Below, one piece after another: positions 18,881 through 31,054 of a DNA stretch of 64,000 nt. The notes under the pieces were generated by a model. It was given only the letters and a program-made list of their open reading frames with translations. It was not told the DNA's origin and did not search any database. The stretch is from Acidobacteriota bacterium (GTDB lineage Bacteria > Acidobacteriota > Polarisedimenticolia > JACPZX01), in NCBI GenBank assembly GCA_016195325.1, contig JACPZX010000105.1, positions 20,025 to 84,024 of the forward strand, written 5' to 3'. A program made the translations under genes and the position numbers. The stretch's first letter is position 1, and every line of letters starts with the position of its first letter.

Positions 18881-20365
18881 GTCGCCGCCGTCCTCGTCAT
18901 CCTGCCGCTTCTCCTCGAGATCGTTGAGGGCCTCCTGCGCCGCCTCCCGGACCCGGGACGAGACGTCCTTCAGCGCCGTCTTGAGGGCCGGAGCCGCCGC
19001 CGGATCGCTGAGCTCGCCGAGCGCCTCCACAGCCGCTTCACGGACGCCGGCGTGCGCGTCCTTGAGGGCGATCGACAGGGGCTGGATGGAGCGGGCGTCC
19101 TGGAGCTTGCCGAGAGCTTCCACCGCCGCCTGCCGCACGCCCCAGTGCTCGTCGCCGAGCCGCTTCGCGAGCCCGTCGAGCGCCCGCGAGTCGCCGAGGC
19201 CGCCGAGGGCCTCCGCCGTGGCCTGCCGCACGCTCCAGTGCGGGTCCTCGAGGGCGGCGATGAGGGCCGGGACGGCCCGGGTGTTCTCGAGCGCGGCCAG
19301 CCCCTCGGCCGCCGCCTGTCGCACACGCCAGTCGGCGTCCTTAACCGCGTGGATCAACGGGTCTATTCCCCGCGCGTCGCCGAGGTGCCCGAGAGACTCC
19401 GCCGCGCTCTCCCGGACGCCGCCGTGCGGATCGTCCAGGGCCGAGATGAGCGCGTCGATCCCCGTGGTCCCCTGCAGCTCTCCGAGCGCCTCGACCGCCG
19501 CGGCGCGCACCTTCCAGTGATCGTCCTTCACCATCCCGGCCACGGGTCCCACGGCGCGCGAGTCGTCGAACTTCGTGAGCGCCTCGATCGCCGCCTCACG
19601 AACCTTGTAGCTCGGGTCCTTGAGCGCCCGGATCAGGGCGCCGACGGCGCTGGCATCCTCGATCTCCGCCAGGGCCGACGCGGCGGCCTGCCGGACGTCG
19701 GGCTCGGCGTCGCCGAGCGCCGAGACGAGCGGCTGGACGCTCCGGAGGTCCTGGAACCGCGCCAGCGCGTTGACGGCCGACGATTTCACGGTGGCGCTCC
19801 GATCGGCGAGCAGCGGCAGGAGCACCGGAACCGCGCGCGGATCCTCGAGCTGGCCGAGGGCCTCCGCGACCTCGCGCCTCACGCCCGCGTCCGCGTCCTT
19901 CACCGCGGCGAGCAGAGGTGAGAGACCGCGCGGGTCGCCGGACTCTCCCAGGGCCAGGGCCGCGTTGCGCCGGGTCGTCGCCCCGGGCGAGGCGAGCGCC
20001 GCGACGAGCTGCGGCACCGCGGTGTCGCCGAGGGCGGCGAGCGCGTACGCGGCCTCCTTCCCGGGGGTCGTGCCGGCGGGATCGATGGAGTCGCTCCGGA
20101 AGACGAAGTGACCGCAGCCCGATCCGGGGGCGAGCGCCGTGTCGTCGTCGAGCAGCTTCACGAGAGCCGTCACCGCCGCGCCGGCCGGCGAGCCGATCTC
20201 GCCGAGCTCGCAAGCGGCCCGGCCGCGCTCTCCCGGGTCGGACGAGCCGAGCTTCTCCATCCACCCGGCCGACGACGAAGGGGTCGGCCCCGTCACGCCA
20301 TTCGGCACGGAGAGGAGGAGCATCACGACGTTCAACAGCACGACGACCGCTCGACGCAGAGTCAT
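18872..20365 (-). CDS. Exported HEAT-repeat protein (PBS lyase-type repeats)
   Basis: 497 residues from ATG 20365, chosen because AGGAGG lies 8 nt upstream; an N-terminal extension to 20530 is unsupported. An N-terminal hydrophobic segment (AVVVLLNVVMLLLSVPNGV) acts as a signal or anchor. About 12 HEAT units of 31 residues follow, recognisable by VRQAAAEALG-like helices alternating with DxRAVxPL helices. Such solenoids are protein-docking scaffolds. It is the last gene of a run with an ECF sigma factor, anti-sigma factor and DUF4097 protein, 28 bases after the latter, so it is probably a target or sensor of that regulon. Confidence 0.87.
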   Translation of the reverse strand: MTLRRAVVVLLNVVMLLLSVPNGVTGPTPSSSAGWMEKLGSSDPGERGRAACELGEIGSPAGAAVTALVKLLDDDTALAPGSGCGHFVFRSDSIDPAGTTPGKEAAYALAALGDTAVPQLVAALASPGATTRRNAALALGESGDPRGLSPLLAAVKDADAGVRREVAEALGQLEDPRAVPVLLPLLADRSATVKSSAVNALARFQDLRSVQPLVSALGDAEPDVRQAAASALAEIEDASAVGALIRALKDPSYKVREAAIEALTKFDDSRAVGPVAGMVKDDHWKVRAAAVEALGELQGTTGIDALISALDDPHGGVRESAAESLGHLGDARGIDPLIHAVKDADWRVRQAAAEGLAALENTRAVPALIAALEDPHWSVRQATAEALGGLGDSRALDGLAKRLGDEHWGVRQAAVEALGKLQDARSIQPLSIALKDAHAGVREAAVEALGELSDPAAAPALKTALKDVSSRVREAAQEALNDLEEKRQDDEDGGDKD

Positions 20366-20393
20366 GGCTTTCGCCTCCTGGTGAGATCCTTCG

Positions 20394-21326
20394 TCACTTT
20401 GCCGGAGCCGGGGGCTTCGTCTCGCCGCTCTTCCTGAGGATGATATTCCCGCTGTAGGTCGTGACCGAGACGTCGAAGTCGGTCTCGGCGGTCGCGAAGC
20501 GAGCCTCCATGTACGGAGATCGCCGGCCATTCCTCACCGGCTTCGGCCCCATGGAGCTCTCGATGCCGCCGCTGAAGGTGGTCATCTTGAACCGCGCGGC
20601 GATGTCGGCGGGTACGACGAGCTGAACGGAGCCGCTGAAGGTTTCGATCTCGACGCCTCCATCGCCGCGGAAGCTCCCGTCGATGTGGATGTCGCCGGCG
20701 GTCGACTTGAGCTGCGCGCGTTCGAAGTCCTTTCCGGTGACGTCGATCGCCCCGCTGGTGGTCGTGACCTCGGCGGATCGAGCCGCCCCCTTCACGGACA
20801 CGGCGCCGCTCACGCTCTCGATCTGGACCTCCGCCGACACCGCGAGGACGTCGACCTTGCCCGTGACGGAATTGACCTGGACGGACCTGGGATTGCCGGC
20901 GGCCGACACGGCGCCGTTCACCGTCTCGACGTTCACCACGCCGTCGACGCCGGTGATCGAAACCGAGGCGTTGAGCGTCTCGACGTCGAGCGACGCGCCG
21001 CTCGGCACGCGAATCTCGAGCTCGCTCCGGTAGTCGGAGTCGTCGCCCGAGCCGTACGACCAGTCCTCGGGGGTGGCGACGTCGATGGAGAAGTCCTGGC
21101 GATCTCCGTCGAACTCCAGCCCTTCCGCGCCGGCGGCGAGGCGGCCGGTCACCGAGACCTCCTTCGCCTCGTTCCCGGCGATCCTGAGCGAGCCGAAGCT
21201 GTTGCGGATCTGGACGTGGACGCTCGGCGACGCGGGCTTCTTCTTGTCGATCTGGACCTGCGCTCCCGCCGCGCCCACGGAGAGCGCAAGCGCCGCGAGC
21301 GCCATCAGAGCCGTTCTCATCTTCAT
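20394..21326 (-). CDS. DUF4097-family secreted beta-repeat protein
   Basis: 310 residues with a signal peptide (MKMRTALMALAALALSVGAAGA). The body is a run of short strands with repeated turns (NAVSAAGNPRS, VNSVTGKVDV, IESVSGAVSV), the right-handed beta-helix of DUF4097 adhesin-like proteins. It starts on an ATGA overlap with the anti-sigma gene, so translation is coupled. In many genomes DUF4097 genes sit beside ECF sigma and anti-sigma genes, which suggests an envelope sensing or stress role. No binding partner can be read from the sequence. Confidence 0.85.
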   Translation of the reverse strand: MKMRTALMALAALALSVGAAGAQVQIDKKKPASPSVHVQIRNSFGSLRIAGNEAKEVSVTGRLAAGAEGLEFDGDRQDFSIDVATPEDWSYGSGDDSDYRSELEIRVPSGASLDVETLNASVSITGVDGVVNVETVNGAVSAAGNPRSVQVNSVTGKVDVLAVSAEVQIESVSGAVSVKGAARSAEVTTTSGAIDVTGKDFERAQLKSTAGDIHIDGSFRGDGGVEIETFSGSVQLVVPADIAARFKMTTFSGGIESSMGPKPVRNGRRSPYMEARFATAETDFDVSVTTYSGNIILRKSGETKPPAPAK

Positions 21327-22006
21327 CGTGTCCTCGTTCGCAGATCGGCCGTCTGCGTCACATGCTGGAGGAGAGCCACCTCACGCTGCCGCGTGGAGAT
21401 GAGCATCTTCTGGAGCTGGCGGTTGCCGGGATCGCGCGCGACCGCCGTGCGGATCTCCTCGATGGCTCCCTCGATCAGTCTCAGGTTGTTGTCGACCGTC
21501 CGCACGGTCTCGGGCGAGAGCGACTTGCGCCTCTCGTAGAGGGCGGCCCGGAGCTGCTGCCTCGCCTCGATGAAGGCGATGTCGGCCCCGCCCAGGCTCG
21601 GGACGGAGGTCGGTGAGGAGGTCGCGCCGGCCGCGGGAACGAACTCGGGAGTTTCGCTCCCCGCCGGCGGCGGCACGGCGGGCTTCGAACCGCCCGGCCG
21701 GCCCACGACGATCGCGACGTATCCCGCCCCCAGGATCGCCACGACGGCGGCGGCCGCGGCCGCGAGCCGGAGTCGGCGGACGGGCGGCCGCTCGCGCCGC
21801 GGGAAGCGGACGACGCGGGGTTCGAGCCCCGCCTCGATCTTCCGCCAGAGCTCGGCGGGCGGCTCGATCGATTCGGGGAGCTCCGCCGCGGCGGACTTCA
21901 ACGCGCGGGCGTGGGCCTCTTCCTCGCGGCACGCCGCGCACGACTGGAGATGCGCGCGCGCGGCATCTGGGTCGTCGAACAGATCCCGGGCCTGATCGCA
22001 CGTCAT
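21323..22006 (-). CDS. Zinc-finger anti-sigma factor (zf-HC2)
   Basis: 227 residues. The N-terminal anti-sigma zinc finger has Cys3 and the H-x3-C-x2-C of AHLQSCAACREEE. A basic stretch (RFPRRERPPVRRLR) precedes one TM helix (AAAAAAVVAILGAGYVAIVV). The periplasmic tail (about 125-227) is Pro/Ser-rich then helical. It should hold the adjacent ECF sigma factor at the membrane until a signal arrives. It overlaps the sigma gene by 4 bases and the DUF4097 gene by 4 bases. Confidence 0.9.
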   Translation of the reverse strand: MTCDQARDLFDDPDAARAHLQSCAACREEEAHARALKSAAAELPESIEPPAELWRKIEAGLEPRVVRFPRRERPPVRRLRLAAAAAAVVAILGAGYVAIVVGRPGGSKPAVPPPAGSETPEFVPAAGATSSPTSVPSLGGADIAFIEARQQLRAALYERRKSLSPETVRTVDNNLRLIEGAIEEIRTAVARDPGNRQLQKMLISTRQREVALLQHVTQTADLRTRTR

Positions 22007-22602
22007 GACTTGAGCGCCTCCTTGAGGAGCGACCGCGCGCGGTGCAGGTGCGCCTTGGACGTTCCCTCCGCGATGCCGGCGATCGCCGCGATCTCCTCGT
22101 GCGTGTAGCCGTAGACCTCGTGGAGCACGAAGACGTGGCGAGCCCCCTCGGGAAGCCTCGCGATCGCGGCCTCGAGGTCGCCGCCCCCGGCCCGCGCGCC
22201 CGTCGTGGTGGCCCGAGCGGCGATCGCCTCGTGGTCTCCGATCGGCTCGACCTCGTCGGGGCTCGGCCGGCCGCGACGATCGTTGAGGACGACGTTGACG
22301 GCCAGCCGGTGCAGCCATGACGAGAACAGGCTGCGTCCCTCGAACGAGTCGATCTTCTGCCACGCCCTGATGAAAGCCTCCTGCGTCATGTCCTCCGCCT
22401 CCGCGGCCCGTCCGGTCAGCCTCAGGCAGAGCCCGTAGATCCTGCCGGCGTTCCGCCGGTAGAGCGTCTCGAAGGCGGAACGATCCCCGCTCCTTGCGAG
22501 CTGCACGAGTTCGATCTCTTCGGGCTGGGCGCTCACGCTGCAGGGCGACGCTTCAAGGACCCACCTTCCCAGGGCCGGGCTGGCTGTCTGGCTCACGTCC
22601 AC
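22003..22602 (-). CDS. ECF-type RNA polymerase sigma factor (RpoE-like)
   Basis: 199 residues if started at ATG 22602; a GTG at 22536 just before AQPEEIELVQLA is an alternative. Region 2 spans about 40-105 (LYRRNAGRIYGLCLRLTG, DMTQEAFIRAWQ), and region 4 spans about 135-195 (LPEGARHVFVLHEVYGYTHE, IAEGTSKAHLHRARSLL). It directs transcription of an envelope or stress regulon, probably including its own operon. The coding order is sigma, anti-sigma, DUF4097, HEAT. Confidence 0.93.
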   Translation of the reverse strand: MDVSQTASPALGRWVLEASPCSVSAQPEEIELVQLARSGDRSAFETLYRRNAGRIYGLCLRLTGRAAEAEDMTQEAFIRAWQKIDSFEGRSLFSSWLHRLAVNVVLNDRRGRPSPDEVEPIGDHEAIAARATTTGARAGGGDLEAAIARLPEGARHVFVLHEVYGYTHEEIAAIAGIAEGTSKAHLHRARSLLKEALKS

Positions 22603-22641
22603 TAGGACACGACGTCGGCGGGGAAGGTTTAGACCCCGGGC

Positions 22642-23705
22642 TCAGATCGCCGCGCTCGGGTCGGCGTTGAGGTCGAAACCGGATGTCTCGCCGCGCCGGA
22701 GACGGCTGAAGCCCGCCGCCGCGATCATCGCCGCGTTGTCGGTCGTGAGGGCGAAGCTCGTCGTGAGGACGGGGACTCCCGCGTCCTTCCCCGCGGCGGA
22801 CATCGCGGCTCGCAGGCGTGAATTGCAGGCGACGCCCCCGGCGAGGCCTATCGCCGCGGCGCGCGCCTCCCGCGCGATCTTCATCGTGGTGCGGACCAGG
22901 TTGTCGACGACCGCCTCCTGAAACGAGGCGATCAGGTCGAGCACCGCCTGGGGGCAGTCCGCCGCCTGCGGCGCGCGCGGGACGTCGTCGTCGGGGTTCA
23001 TGAACTCGAGACGCGCGATCGAATGGGTCTCGACGTGGCGCAGCGCGGCCGTCTTGTACCCCGAGAAGGAGAAGTCGTCGCTCCCGTCGCTCATCTTCGG
23101 ACGTCCGAACGGGAAGCGCTTCGGGTCGCCGTGCTTCGCGAGGCGATCGAGGATCGGCCCGCCGGGATAACCGAGGCCGAGGATCCGGGCGACCTTGTCG
23201 TACGCCTCCCCCGCCGCGTCGTCGCGCGTCCGCGCGAGCGTGTCGTAGCGCCCGTCGTCCTTCTTCATGAGATAGAGCGCCGTGTGCCCCCCGGACACGA
23301 CGAGGAAGAGCGCGGGAAGCGGCACGTCGGCGTGCTCGAGGAAGAGGCTCCGGATGTGCCCCTCGAGGTGATTCACCCCCGCCAGCGGGAGCCGCCGCGC
23401 GTACGCGATCCCCTTCGCGACCTGGAGGCCCACGAGAAGGCAGCCGACGAGCCCGGGGCCGAAGGTGACGGCGACGGCGCCGAGGTCCTCGAGGCGGCAC
23501 CCGGCCGTCCCCAGGGCCTCCTCGATGACGGTGTCGATCGCGAGGAGGTGCTGGCGCGCGGCGAGGTCGGGGACGACGCCGCCGTACCGGCGGTGGATCG
23601 GAATCTGCGAGGCGACGACGTTCGAGCGGATCGTGCGCGGCGTCTCGAGGACCGCGGCCGCCGTCTCGTCGCACGACGACTCGATGCCGAGGACGAGGTC
23701 CGGCG

Positions 23706-23709
<4 letters not shown>
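22642..23709 (-). CDS. tsaD: tRNA N6-adenosine threonylcarbamoyltransferase
   Basis: 355 residues starting at ATG 23709, which overlaps the mtnA stop (ATGA). The ASKHA-fold kinase-like enzyme transfers threonylcarbamoyl to A37 of ANN-decoding tRNAs, working with TsaB and TsaE. Diagnostic motifs are [14 protein letters not shown], the metal-binding [36 protein letters not shown] and [12 protein letters not shown]. The frame stays open far upstream, but family homology begins exactly at this ATG. Confidence 0.97.
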
Positions 23710-24755
<1,046 letters not shown>

Positions 24756-24812
24756 GTTGCGACGCTCCCCGTGCGGAGGATTTCCGTTTCCGGACGTGCG
24801 GAGACGCCATGG

Positions 24813-24818
24813 TATAGT
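24813..24818 (+). promoter_or_regulatory. Extended -10 promoter candidate for the mutase gene
   Basis: TGG-TATAGT in the mtnA/mutase divergent gap, 53 nt before the ATG at 24872. No clear -35 is seen, consistent with an extended -10. Confidence 0.35.
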
Positions 24819-24871
24819 GCCTTCCCCGGCGCGGCAACGCGCCCGAAGCGTAGGAAGCTGCCGGCGACCCG

Positions 24872-26506
<1,635 letters not shown>

Positions 26507-26529
26507 CGCCGGAGGCATGACGCGGGACG

Positions 26530-27303
26530 ATGTGCACCGTCACGTTTCTCCCCGTCGCGGGCGGCTACCTGCTCGCGCACAACCGTGACGAGTCGTTCCA
26601 GCGTGCGCGCGGCGTCCCTCCGCACCGCCACGTCGAGGAGGGACGCGCCTTCGTCGCGCCTCGGGATCCCGACGGCCGGGGATCGTGGATCGGCATGAAC
26701 GACGCCGGCGTCACCACCTGCGTCCTCAACGCCGCGGAAACGAATCCATCCCGCCTTCCCGCCGCGCCGACGAGCCGCGGGCTCGTCCTGTGGAGCCTGC
26801 TCCCTCTCGGCTCGATCGACGGCGTCCGCGACACGCTGCTCCGCCTGCGATCCCGGCTGGGCGACGTGCGCGCCTTCCAGATCGTCGTCGCCGAGCCGCC
26901 CCGCGGACGGAGCGCCCCCGCCGCAACGGGGTGGATGCGCTGGGACGGCGCGCGGCTGACGTCCGGTCGGAAGGATGGACCGGCGATCTACGTGTCGTCG
27001 GGGTACGACCAGGGCGGGGCGGAACGCGAGCGCGCGCGATCGTGGACGCGTTTCGTCGAATCGCTCGCGACCGGACGCGGCCGCGAGGAGATCCGTCGCG
27101 AGGCCCGGGGGCTGAGATCGTTGATGAGGTCCCACGAGCCGGCGCAGGGGCCTCTGTCGGTCTGCATGCACGGTCCGCACGCGGCGACCGTCAGCTCGAG
27201 CCTCGTGACCGTGGCCGGCGGGAGGGCGGCGCTCCGGTACCACGACGGGCGGCCGTGCGACGGGAGCGCGCCCGAGGTCGTCCGCGCGCTCCCGCTCCGT
27301 TGA
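26530..27303 (+). CDS. NRDE/TANGO2-family protein
   Basis: 257 residues. The N-terminal MCTVTFLPVAGGYLLAHNRDE carries the NRDE motif (here as NRDES) with Cys2 as possible N-terminal nucleophile after Met removal, as in Ntn-hydrolase-like folds. GSWIGMNDAGVTTCVLN follows as in the family. The role of bacterial NRDE proteins is poorly known; the eukaryotic relative TANGO2 is linked to haem and lipid handling. It is 23 bases after the mutase gene, so probably co-transcribed, and converges on the cytochrome gene with a 9-base gap. Confidence 0.85.
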   Translation: MCTVTFLPVAGGYLLAHNRDESFQRARGVPPHRHVEEGRAFVAPRDPDGRGSWIGMNDAGVTTCVLNAAETNPSRLPAAPTSRGLVLWSLLPLGSIDGVRDTLLRLRSRLGDVRAFQIVVAEPPRGRSAPAATGWMRWDGARLTSGRKDGPAIYVSSGYDQGGAERERARSWTRFVESLATGRGREEIRREARGLRSLMRSHEPAQGPLSVCMHGPHAATVSSSLVTVAGGRAALRYHDGRPCDGSAPEVVRALPLR

Positions 27304-27312
27304 TCCGGCTCC

Positions 27313-28407
27313 CTACTTGCCCGCGCCGGGCGGATCGAACCTGGCGGCATCGATCGGCGCGTTCGGCTTCACCTCGGTGAACTTCCGCGTGGCGCTCTGC
27401 CACGGATCCACGTTCGAGTAGACGATCGTGAAGGGGATCTTCACCCCGGCGACCTCGCGGTAGTCGTCGAAGTCGGTCTGCTCGGGGATGGCGCCGATCA
27501 ACGAGATCGTCGCGGAGAACGACCGGAGGAGCAGCCCCGTCTGCCTGTCGAAGTAGAAGCGCAGCCGCGTTCCGTTCGGCCCCTCGCCACGCATCACGTA
27601 CGCGTCCTTCTCGGCGATCTTCTCCGTCGCGACCACCTTCATCGAGGCGCCGGCGGTCGCGATCTTGATCGGGTCGTAGACCTTCACCGCCTCGCGGAAC
27701 TGCGCGAGCTCGTCGGCGTCCATCTCGTGCTGCCCGCGCGGATTCTTCACCCAGCCGGTCTTCCCGTTGGAAGCCGTCGTGTTCGTGCCGTTCGGCGTCG
27801 TGCCGACGATCAGGATCCTGTTCCCTTCCGCCAGGATGACCTCGAGGGGCGCCGGCTTGCCGCTCTGGCCCTCGCGCGTCCCTTTCATCGAAAGGGTCTT
27901 GAGCCTGGCCGCCGCGTCGGCGCCGCCGATCGCCTTCACATACTTGTCGACGACCTCCTGGGCCGACGGGTACGCGGGCTCCTTCTCGTCGGCGTCCCCC
28001 TCGTCGGACTTCGCCGGGGCCGGGGCCGGAAGCGGGATGAGGCCGACGGGATGGTTCGCTCCCCGGTGGCAGCTGTTGCACGTCACCGCCGGCCGGCCGC
28101 CGAAGCTGTTCCTGTTGATGTCCAGGACCATCTGGATCATCTTCCGCGCCGTCTTCTTCTCGTCCTTGTCGTCCTTGTCCATCTCCCACTTGTCGCCGTT
28201 CACGACGTGGCAGAAGGCGCAATTGACTCCGAGAGAGGCCCGCATCGCGTTCATGACCGGGCCGATCTGGGAGGTCGGCATTCCCTTGAGCACCTGGATG
28301 TTCTTCTGGGTCTGCTCGGCCGGCTTGTCCTCCGCCGCCGCCACGGGGGCGGCCGCCGCCAGCGCGAGGAACAGCCCCGCCGCGAGCCATCTGCCTTCGG
28401 AATTCAT
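27313..28407 (-). CDS. Dihaem c-type cytochrome (reaction-centre cytochrome subunit-like) with C-terminal lipoprotein-sorting-like domain
   Basis: 364 residues from ATG 28407 (MNSEGRWLAAGLFLALAAAA), with a signal peptide. Two haem motifs, CAFCH (VNCAFCHV) and CNSCH (TCNSCHRG), lie at about 64 and 110 in the CytoC_RC-like arrangement LKGMPTSQIGPVMNAM. The C-terminal about 200 residues (from YPSAQEVVDKYVKAIGG) resemble the outer-membrane lipoprotein-sorting (LolA/B-like) fold. Such fused cytochromes are frequent in Acidobacteriota without photosynthesis. A periplasmic electron-transfer role is likely; the function of the tail is unknown. Confidence 0.88.
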   Translation of the reverse strand: MNSEGRWLAAGLFLALAAAAPVAAAEDKPAEQTQKNIQVLKGMPTSQIGPVMNAMRASLGVNCAFCHVVNGDKWEMDKDDKDEKKTARKMIQMVLDINRNSFGGRPAVTCNSCHRGANHPVGLIPLPAPAPAKSDEGDADEKEPAYPSAQEVVDKYVKAIGGADAAARLKTLSMKGTREGQSGKPAPLEVILAEGNRILIVGTTPNGTNTTASNGKTGWVKNPRGQHEMDADELAQFREAVKVYDPIKIATAGASMKVVATEKIAEKDAYVMRGEGPNGTRLRFYFDRQTGLLLRSFSATISLIGAIPEQTDFDDYREVAGVKIPFTIVYSNVDPWQSATRKFTEVKPNAPIDAARFDPPGAGK

Positions 28408-28472
28408 CGATCTCTCCTCCGCTGATTGTCGATCCACGGGCCCGCTCGACGCCCGGATCGAAGGGTCGAATC

Positions 28473-31010
28473 TTACTTCGGAACCGGCTCGCCGCGCTTC
28501 ACCGTGATCGTGCGGTCGGCCGCGACGTCGGTGAGGACCTGGGTCTGCCCGTCGGGCCAGCGGATGTCGATGCGCTCGACGCGCGTCAGGCCCCCCAGGC
28601 CGAAGTGAAGGCCCGGCGGGCTCTCCGATCCGAAGCCGCGCCCCGCCGTCGCCTCCTGCACCTGGTGAATCGCTCCCGCGCGGATCGTGACGCGCCCACC
28701 GATCGCCTCCCGGTTCCTGTCGGGCTGGACGAGCCGGACGTTGATCCAGTGCTTCCGGTTCCCCAGCTCGTTCCGGTAGAAGGCGGCGTGCCACCAGTCT
28801 CCGTGGAAGAAGCCGCCGAGCTCGGTGTAGATGTCGAGATCCCCGTCGCCGTCCCAGTCTGCGAAGGTCACGCCGTGCCCCTTCCCGAGGTTCCCCGTCC
28901 CGGAGTACCCCGTGATGTCCTCGAACCGCTTCCCCGCGATGTTGCGGTAGAGCTTCTTCGGCTCGACGCGGCGGAGCTCCGGGTTGCCCGTCCCCAGGTA
29001 GAGGTCGACGTACCCGTCGTTGTCGAGATCGGCGACCCCCGCCGCCATGATGCCGAGCGGGTACTTGAAGCCGGCCTCGATCGAGACGTCCGTGAAGGTC
29101 CCGTCGCCGTTGTTCCTGTACAGGCGCGGGATGTGATCGACCGGGCCCGGCTCGTACCCCGGCTGGTAGCCGGCGAGAACCTGCTCCCACGGCGCGAGGC
29201 TTCCGGTCCAGATGTCGAGATCGCCATCGCTGTCGAGATCCGAGAAGAACGCGATGTAGCCGTTCTCCTTCCCGGACCCCTGCACGTGCGCGCGGGCCGC
29301 GACGTCGGTGAAGGTCCCGTCGTGGTTGTTGCGGTAGAGCCGGTTCTGCGTCAGGCGGCCGTGGAAAAAGATGTCCGGCCAGCCGTCGTCGTCGTAGTCC
29401 CCGATCGCCACGCCGATCGTCCCGAACCCCGGCTTCTCGGCGACGCCGGCCTTCACCGTCACGTTCTCGAACGTGCCGTCGCGCCGATTGTGGTAGAGCT
29501 GGTTCGTCGACCCGTCGATGTAGACGCCGTTGGTCACGACGAGGTCGAGCCAGCCGTCGCGGTCGTAGTCGAACCACGCGAGGTTGAACGACGATCCGCG
29601 ATCCGCGACCCCCGCCGCCTCGGCGACGTCGGTGAAGGTGCCGTCCCCGTTGTTCCGGAGGAGCGAGTTGGGGGCCGGCCCGTTCCAGCCGTTCCGCGCG
29701 ATGTAGAGGTCGGGATCGCCGTCGTTGTCGTAATCGGCCCACACGGCGCCGAACCCCGGCTCGGTGCGGGTCAGCTTCGCGTCGATGGTCGCGTCGGCGA
29801 AGGAGCTCCCCTGCCCCCTGTAGAGCGTGCAGTACGTGTCGCAGCCGCAGACGACGACGTCGTCCTTCCCGTCCATGTCGTAGTCGGCCCACGAGGCCGG
29901 GCCAGCCCCCGCGAACTTGTCGAGGTGCAGCCGGGAAGCGATGTCGGTGAACTTGAGGTCGGGAGGGTGGGCTCTATCGTAGACCTCGTCGCGAAGCGGA
30001 AAGCGGAGCTTCTGCGGAACGTCCGCCGCGTACCCTCCCATCGCGTCCCAGGCCATGCGCAGATCGTAGAGGTACGGGAGGGTCGCCTTGATCTCGCAGG
30101 CCTTGCGGAACGCGTCGGCGGCCTTCCGGTACTCGTTCTGGCGGAAGAACGCGTGGCCGATCGTGTTCCATGCGCTCGACAGGTCGACGCCGGGCCGGCG
30201 CTCGACCTGGAGCTGCGCGATCAGATCGCCGAGCGTGGCGCGCGCGGCATCCCACTCCCCCGAGCGGAACTGGACCTCGGCGAGGAGGCTTCTCGCCTCG
30301 ATCCCGCCGTCGGAGCTCCGGGGAACCTGATCGATGACCTTCTCGAGCTGGTAGCGGGCGTGATCCATCGCCCACGCCGAGTCCTGGTAGACACGGCGCG
30401 GGTCCCCGGCCTTCTTCATGCGGACCTCGGCGGCGAAGATCCACTGGACGAACTTGAGCCTGAAATCCGGCCGGTCGGGGTTCCGCTCGATGAGCCCCTG
30501 GTAGAGGGCGAGCGTGGCGTCAGGGTCGAATGCCCCGGGGATCCGGCGTCCGAAGATCTCGGCGAGCTGGAGCCGGATGTAGTCGCGGGTCGGATCGAGA
30601 CGCAGCGACTCCTTCATCTCGCCGGCCGCCTCGTCGAACGGACGCCCCTCCCGCACGGCGATCTCGAGGAGCGACCTCCCGAGGAGAAAGTGCGCGTCGG
30701 CGCTCCCGGGTGAGATCGCGAGCGCGCGACGGAAGGCCGAGACCGCCTCGGCGTGCCGGCCCTGCTGCGCGAGCTCGGCCCCGTCGCGGATGTGTTTGGC
30801 CGCGACGGGATCTTCGCCGGGGGCTTCCGGGCCCCCGGCCTCGGCGAAGGGTGGACTCATCGCGTGGACGGCGACTCCGACTCCGGCCGCGAGGAGTGTC
30901 GCCAGCACGATGATGGCGCGACGGCGCCCGCGAGATGGTTTCAAACCTTGTCCCCCGGGGCGCCGCGCGCTCGAGACGTCCCAAAGACCGCACATATACC
31001 CCGCCCGCAC
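28473..31010 (-). CDS. TPR plus FG-GAP/VCBS beta-propeller protein with ASPIC/UnbV C-terminus
   Basis: 845 residues from a GTG at 31010. Alternatives are ATG 30995, or TTG 30944, which would place the N-terminus directly before a signal anchor (AIIVLATLLAAGVGVAVHAM). TPRs occupy about 70-330 (AEAVSAFRRALAISPGSADA). A seven-bladed integrin-like propeller spans about 380-730, with repeated calcium loops DYDMDGKDD, DYDNDGDPDLY, DYDRDGWLDL and DLDSDGDLDIW. The end matches ASPIC/UnbV (FGLGGLTRVERIDIRWPDG). Predicted exported; a similar but shorter protein is encoded at 32563-34281. Function, perhaps surface binding, is unknown. Confidence 0.85.
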   Translation of the reverse strand: MRAGYMCGLWDVSSARRPGGQGLKPSRGRRRAIIVLATLLAAGVGVAVHAMSPPFAEAGGPEAPGEDPVAAKHIRDGAELAQQGRHAEAVSAFRRALAISPGSADAHFLLGRSLLEIAVREGRPFDEAAGEMKESLRLDPTRDYIRLQLAEIFGRRIPGAFDPDATLALYQGLIERNPDRPDFRLKFVQWIFAAEVRMKKAGDPRRVYQDSAWAMDHARYQLEKVIDQVPRSSDGGIEARSLLAEVQFRSGEWDAARATLGDLIAQLQVERRPGVDLSSAWNTIGHAFFRQNEYRKAADAFRKACEIKATLPYLYDLRMAWDAMGGYAADVPQKLRFPLRDEVYDRAHPPDLKFTDIASRLHLDKFAGAGPASWADYDMDGKDDVVVCGCDTYCTLYRGQGSSFADATIDAKLTRTEPGFGAVWADYDNDGDPDLYIARNGWNGPAPNSLLRNNGDGTFTDVAEAAGVADRGSSFNLAWFDYDRDGWLDLVVTNGVYIDGSTNQLYHNRRDGTFENVTVKAGVAEKPGFGTIGVAIGDYDDDGWPDIFFHGRLTQNRLYRNNHDGTFTDVAARAHVQGSGKENGYIAFFSDLDSDGDLDIWTGSLAPWEQVLAGYQPGYEPGPVDHIPRLYRNNGDGTFTDVSIEAGFKYPLGIMAAGVADLDNDGYVDLYLGTGNPELRRVEPKKLYRNIAGKRFEDITGYSGTGNLGKGHGVTFADWDGDGDLDIYTELGGFFHGDWWHAAFYRNELGNRKHWINVRLVQPDRNREAIGGRVTIRAGAIHQVQEATAGRGFGSESPPGLHFGLGGLTRVERIDIRWPDGQTQVLTDVAADRTITVKRGEPVPK

Positions 31011-31041
31011 GCGCCGATCAAGGGCGGACGGGTTCCCGCGC

Positions 31042-31047
31042 TATACT
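31042..31047 (+). promoter_or_regulatory. -10-like box giving a leaderless start at 31055
   Basis: TATACT followed by seven bases and ATG. No Shine-Dalgarno can fit between them. A -35 is not convincing. Confidence 0.4.
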
Positions 31048-31054
31048 TTTCGGG

